64,000 bases of DNA from Carnobacterium_B sp040274945 (GTDB lineage Bacteria; Bacillota; Bacilli; Lactobacillales; Carnobacteriaceae): positions 434,001-498,000 of the forward strand of contig NZ_JBEMAR010000001.1 of the NCBI RefSeq assembly GCF_040274945.1. The letters are read 5' to 3'. How positions within the stretch are numbered: position 1 is the stretch's first letter; every line of letters starts with the position of its first letter. The notes beneath the pieces were generated by a model, which saw only the letters and a program-made list of their open reading frames with translations, was not told the DNA's origin and searched no databases. The position numbers and the translations under genes are program-made. Positions 63,123 to 64,000 of this stretch are shown here, in pieces.

Positions 63123-64000
63123 TTAGATGCTAAAGTTTTTTATTTCTGATGAAACTTTTTCTAAATAATTAGTTAATCCAATTGTTTCAGTCGCTTTCTC
63201 ACCATACTTACGTACCGCAACCGTGTTATCTTGGACTTCACTATCTCCAACAACTAATTGATAAGGTATTTTTTGTGTTTGAGAAGCACGTATCTTATAC
63301 CCCATTTTTTCATTGCGCTCGTCAACTTCTACGCGCATTCCAATACTTTCCAGTTGTTTTTTGATCTCATAAGCATAATCTGTATGCATGTCTAAATTAA
63401 CTGGAATAATTGTCGCTTGAACCGGCGCTAACCAAGTAGGAAACGCCCCTTTGTATTCTTCGATCAAGTAAGCTACAAACCGCTCCATTGTAGAAACAAT
63501 ACCACGGTGAATAACTACAGGACGGTGATTATTTTCGCCATCTTCTCCTACATATGTTAGGTCAAAACGTTCTGGAAGTAAAAAGTCTAGTTGGATCGTT
63601 GAAAGTGTCTCTTCAATTCCGATAGCTGTTTTTACTAATACATCTAGTTTAGGACCATAAAAAGCTGCTTCGCCTTCTGCTTCAAAATAGTCTAGTTCCA
63701 TATCGTCCATAGCTGCTTTAAGCATTGTTTGAGCTTTTTCCCACATACCGTCATCGTCATAGTATTTTTCTGTGTTATTAGGATCGCGGTAGCTTAGACG
63801 GAAACGATAATCAGTAATATTAAAATCACTGTAGACAGCTAACATCAGTTCCAGTGTACGCTTGAATTCTTCTTCAATTTGATCTGGACGTACAAATGTA
63901 TGCCCATCATTCAAAGTCATTTCGCGTACTCGTTGCAATCCTGATAAAGCTCCACTCTTTTCATAGCGATGCATTTGTCCTAATTCAGCAATCCGAATCG
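63123..64000 (-). CDS. thrS: Threonyl-tRNA synthetase, C-terminal part (runs off the window)
   Basis: Class II synthetase; the N-terminal editing domains lie beyond the right edge. Visible: motif 2-type region RIAELGQMHRYEKSGALSGLQRVREM, HTFVRPDQIEEEF, the LDFLLPERFDLTYVGEDG stretch and HRGIVSTMERFVAYLIEEYKGAFPTW with class II motif 3, then the C-terminal anticodon-binding domain (ATIIPVNLDMHTDYAYEI). The reading frame is open to position 64000. There is no terminator between its stop and the infC promoter, so thrS transcripts can run into the L20 leader. The order thrS-infC-rpmI-rplT is conserved. Confidence 0.96.
   Translation of the reverse strand, partial: IRIAELGQMHRYEKSGALSGLQRVREMTLNDGHTFVRPDQIEEEFKRTLELMLAVYSDFNITDYRFRLSYRDPNNTEKYYDDDGMWEKAQTMLKAAMDDMELDYFEAEGEAAFYGPKLDVLVKTAIGIEETLSTIQLDFLLPERFDLTYVGEDGENNHRPVVIHRGIVSTMERFVAYLIEEYKGAFPTWLAPVQATIIPVNLDMHTDYAYEIKKQLESIGMRVEVDERNEKMGYKIRASQTQKIPYQLVVGDSEVQDNTVAVRKYGEKATETIGLTNYLEKVSSEIKNFSI

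Noticed and set aside
1..64000. CRISPR arrays, tRNA/rRNA genes, insertion sequences or prophage
   Set aside because: No regularly spaced repeats, tRNA cloverleaf-like segments, transposase or phage genes were found by reading; gene order and composition are those of core chromosome.

Overview
This window looks like ordinary, vertically inherited core chromosome of a low-GC Gram-positive bacterium of the Lactobacillales, most likely Carnobacterium or a close relative. The grounds are the AT-rich sequence, strong AGGAGG-type ribosome sites, TTGACA/TATAAT promoters, short intrinsic terminators, and Firmicutes gene orders with no sporulation genes (no spoVD beside pbpX). Genus is an inference. 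I saw no phage, insertion sequence, CRISPR array, rRNA or tRNA. Nearly all genes lie on the minus strand.

Layout: 1-4243 is the head of the division and cell wall cluster (mraZ, rsmH, ftsL, pbpX, start of murE), preceded by three 10-bp-spaced MraZ boxes. 4517-7221 holds a DUF3397 membrane protein, rpmF, a YceD protein and tmcAL. 7239-9008 is recQ. 9107-13526 is the ribosome-assembly and NAD operon yqeG-yqeH-yhbY-nadD-yqeK-rsfS-yqeM. 13703-19138 carries an aspartate kinase, cutC, and hom-thrC-thrB, which together take aspartate to threonine. 19335-28665 has a DUF1797 protein, an aromatic-type aminotransferase, a 3-hydroxyisobutyrate dehydrogenase-like enzyme, ptsHI, a 61-residue unknown, clpE with CtsR-type sites, ktrB and a DUF1827 protein. 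28818-36785 has prfC, a secreted nuclease, NADH oxidase, an AI-2E family transporter, an M42 peptidase, an acetyltransferase, and a membrane-anchored metallo-beta-lactamase protein overlapping a DUF3006 gene. 36858-40685 is relQ-nadK-rluD-mgtE. 40843-46782 is a CYTH protein, spxH, pepF, coiA, mecA and spx. 47217-51256 is oppBCDF. 51534-57699 has a DUF3899 protein, trpS, a lipoate ligase, a YhfI-type hydrolase, an orphan heme-pathway oxidase and a second M42 peptidase. 57865-61384 has two paralogous peptide-binding lipoproteins, which probably feed the OppBCDF transporter. 61690-64000 is rplT, rpmI and infC behind an L20-type leader, and the 3' part of thrS.

Shared themes: the spx-mecA-coiA-pepF-spxH neighbourhood joins Spx with two Clp adaptors, and clpE sits elsewhere in the window. 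Peptide use (Opp, PepF, two M42 peptidases) is well represented. Several starts were moved by ribosome-site position (recQ, nadD, nadK, rluD, ktrB, yqeG, clpE, mecA, DUF3006 and others). I found no clearly undescribed multi-gene system. The best leads are a DxxC variant of SpxH, an orphan coproporphyrinogen/protoporphyrinogen oxidase, the MBL-DUF3006 pair, a Fur/PerR-like repeat upstream of spx, a likely ATA start in infC, and a hairpin in the yqeG leader.
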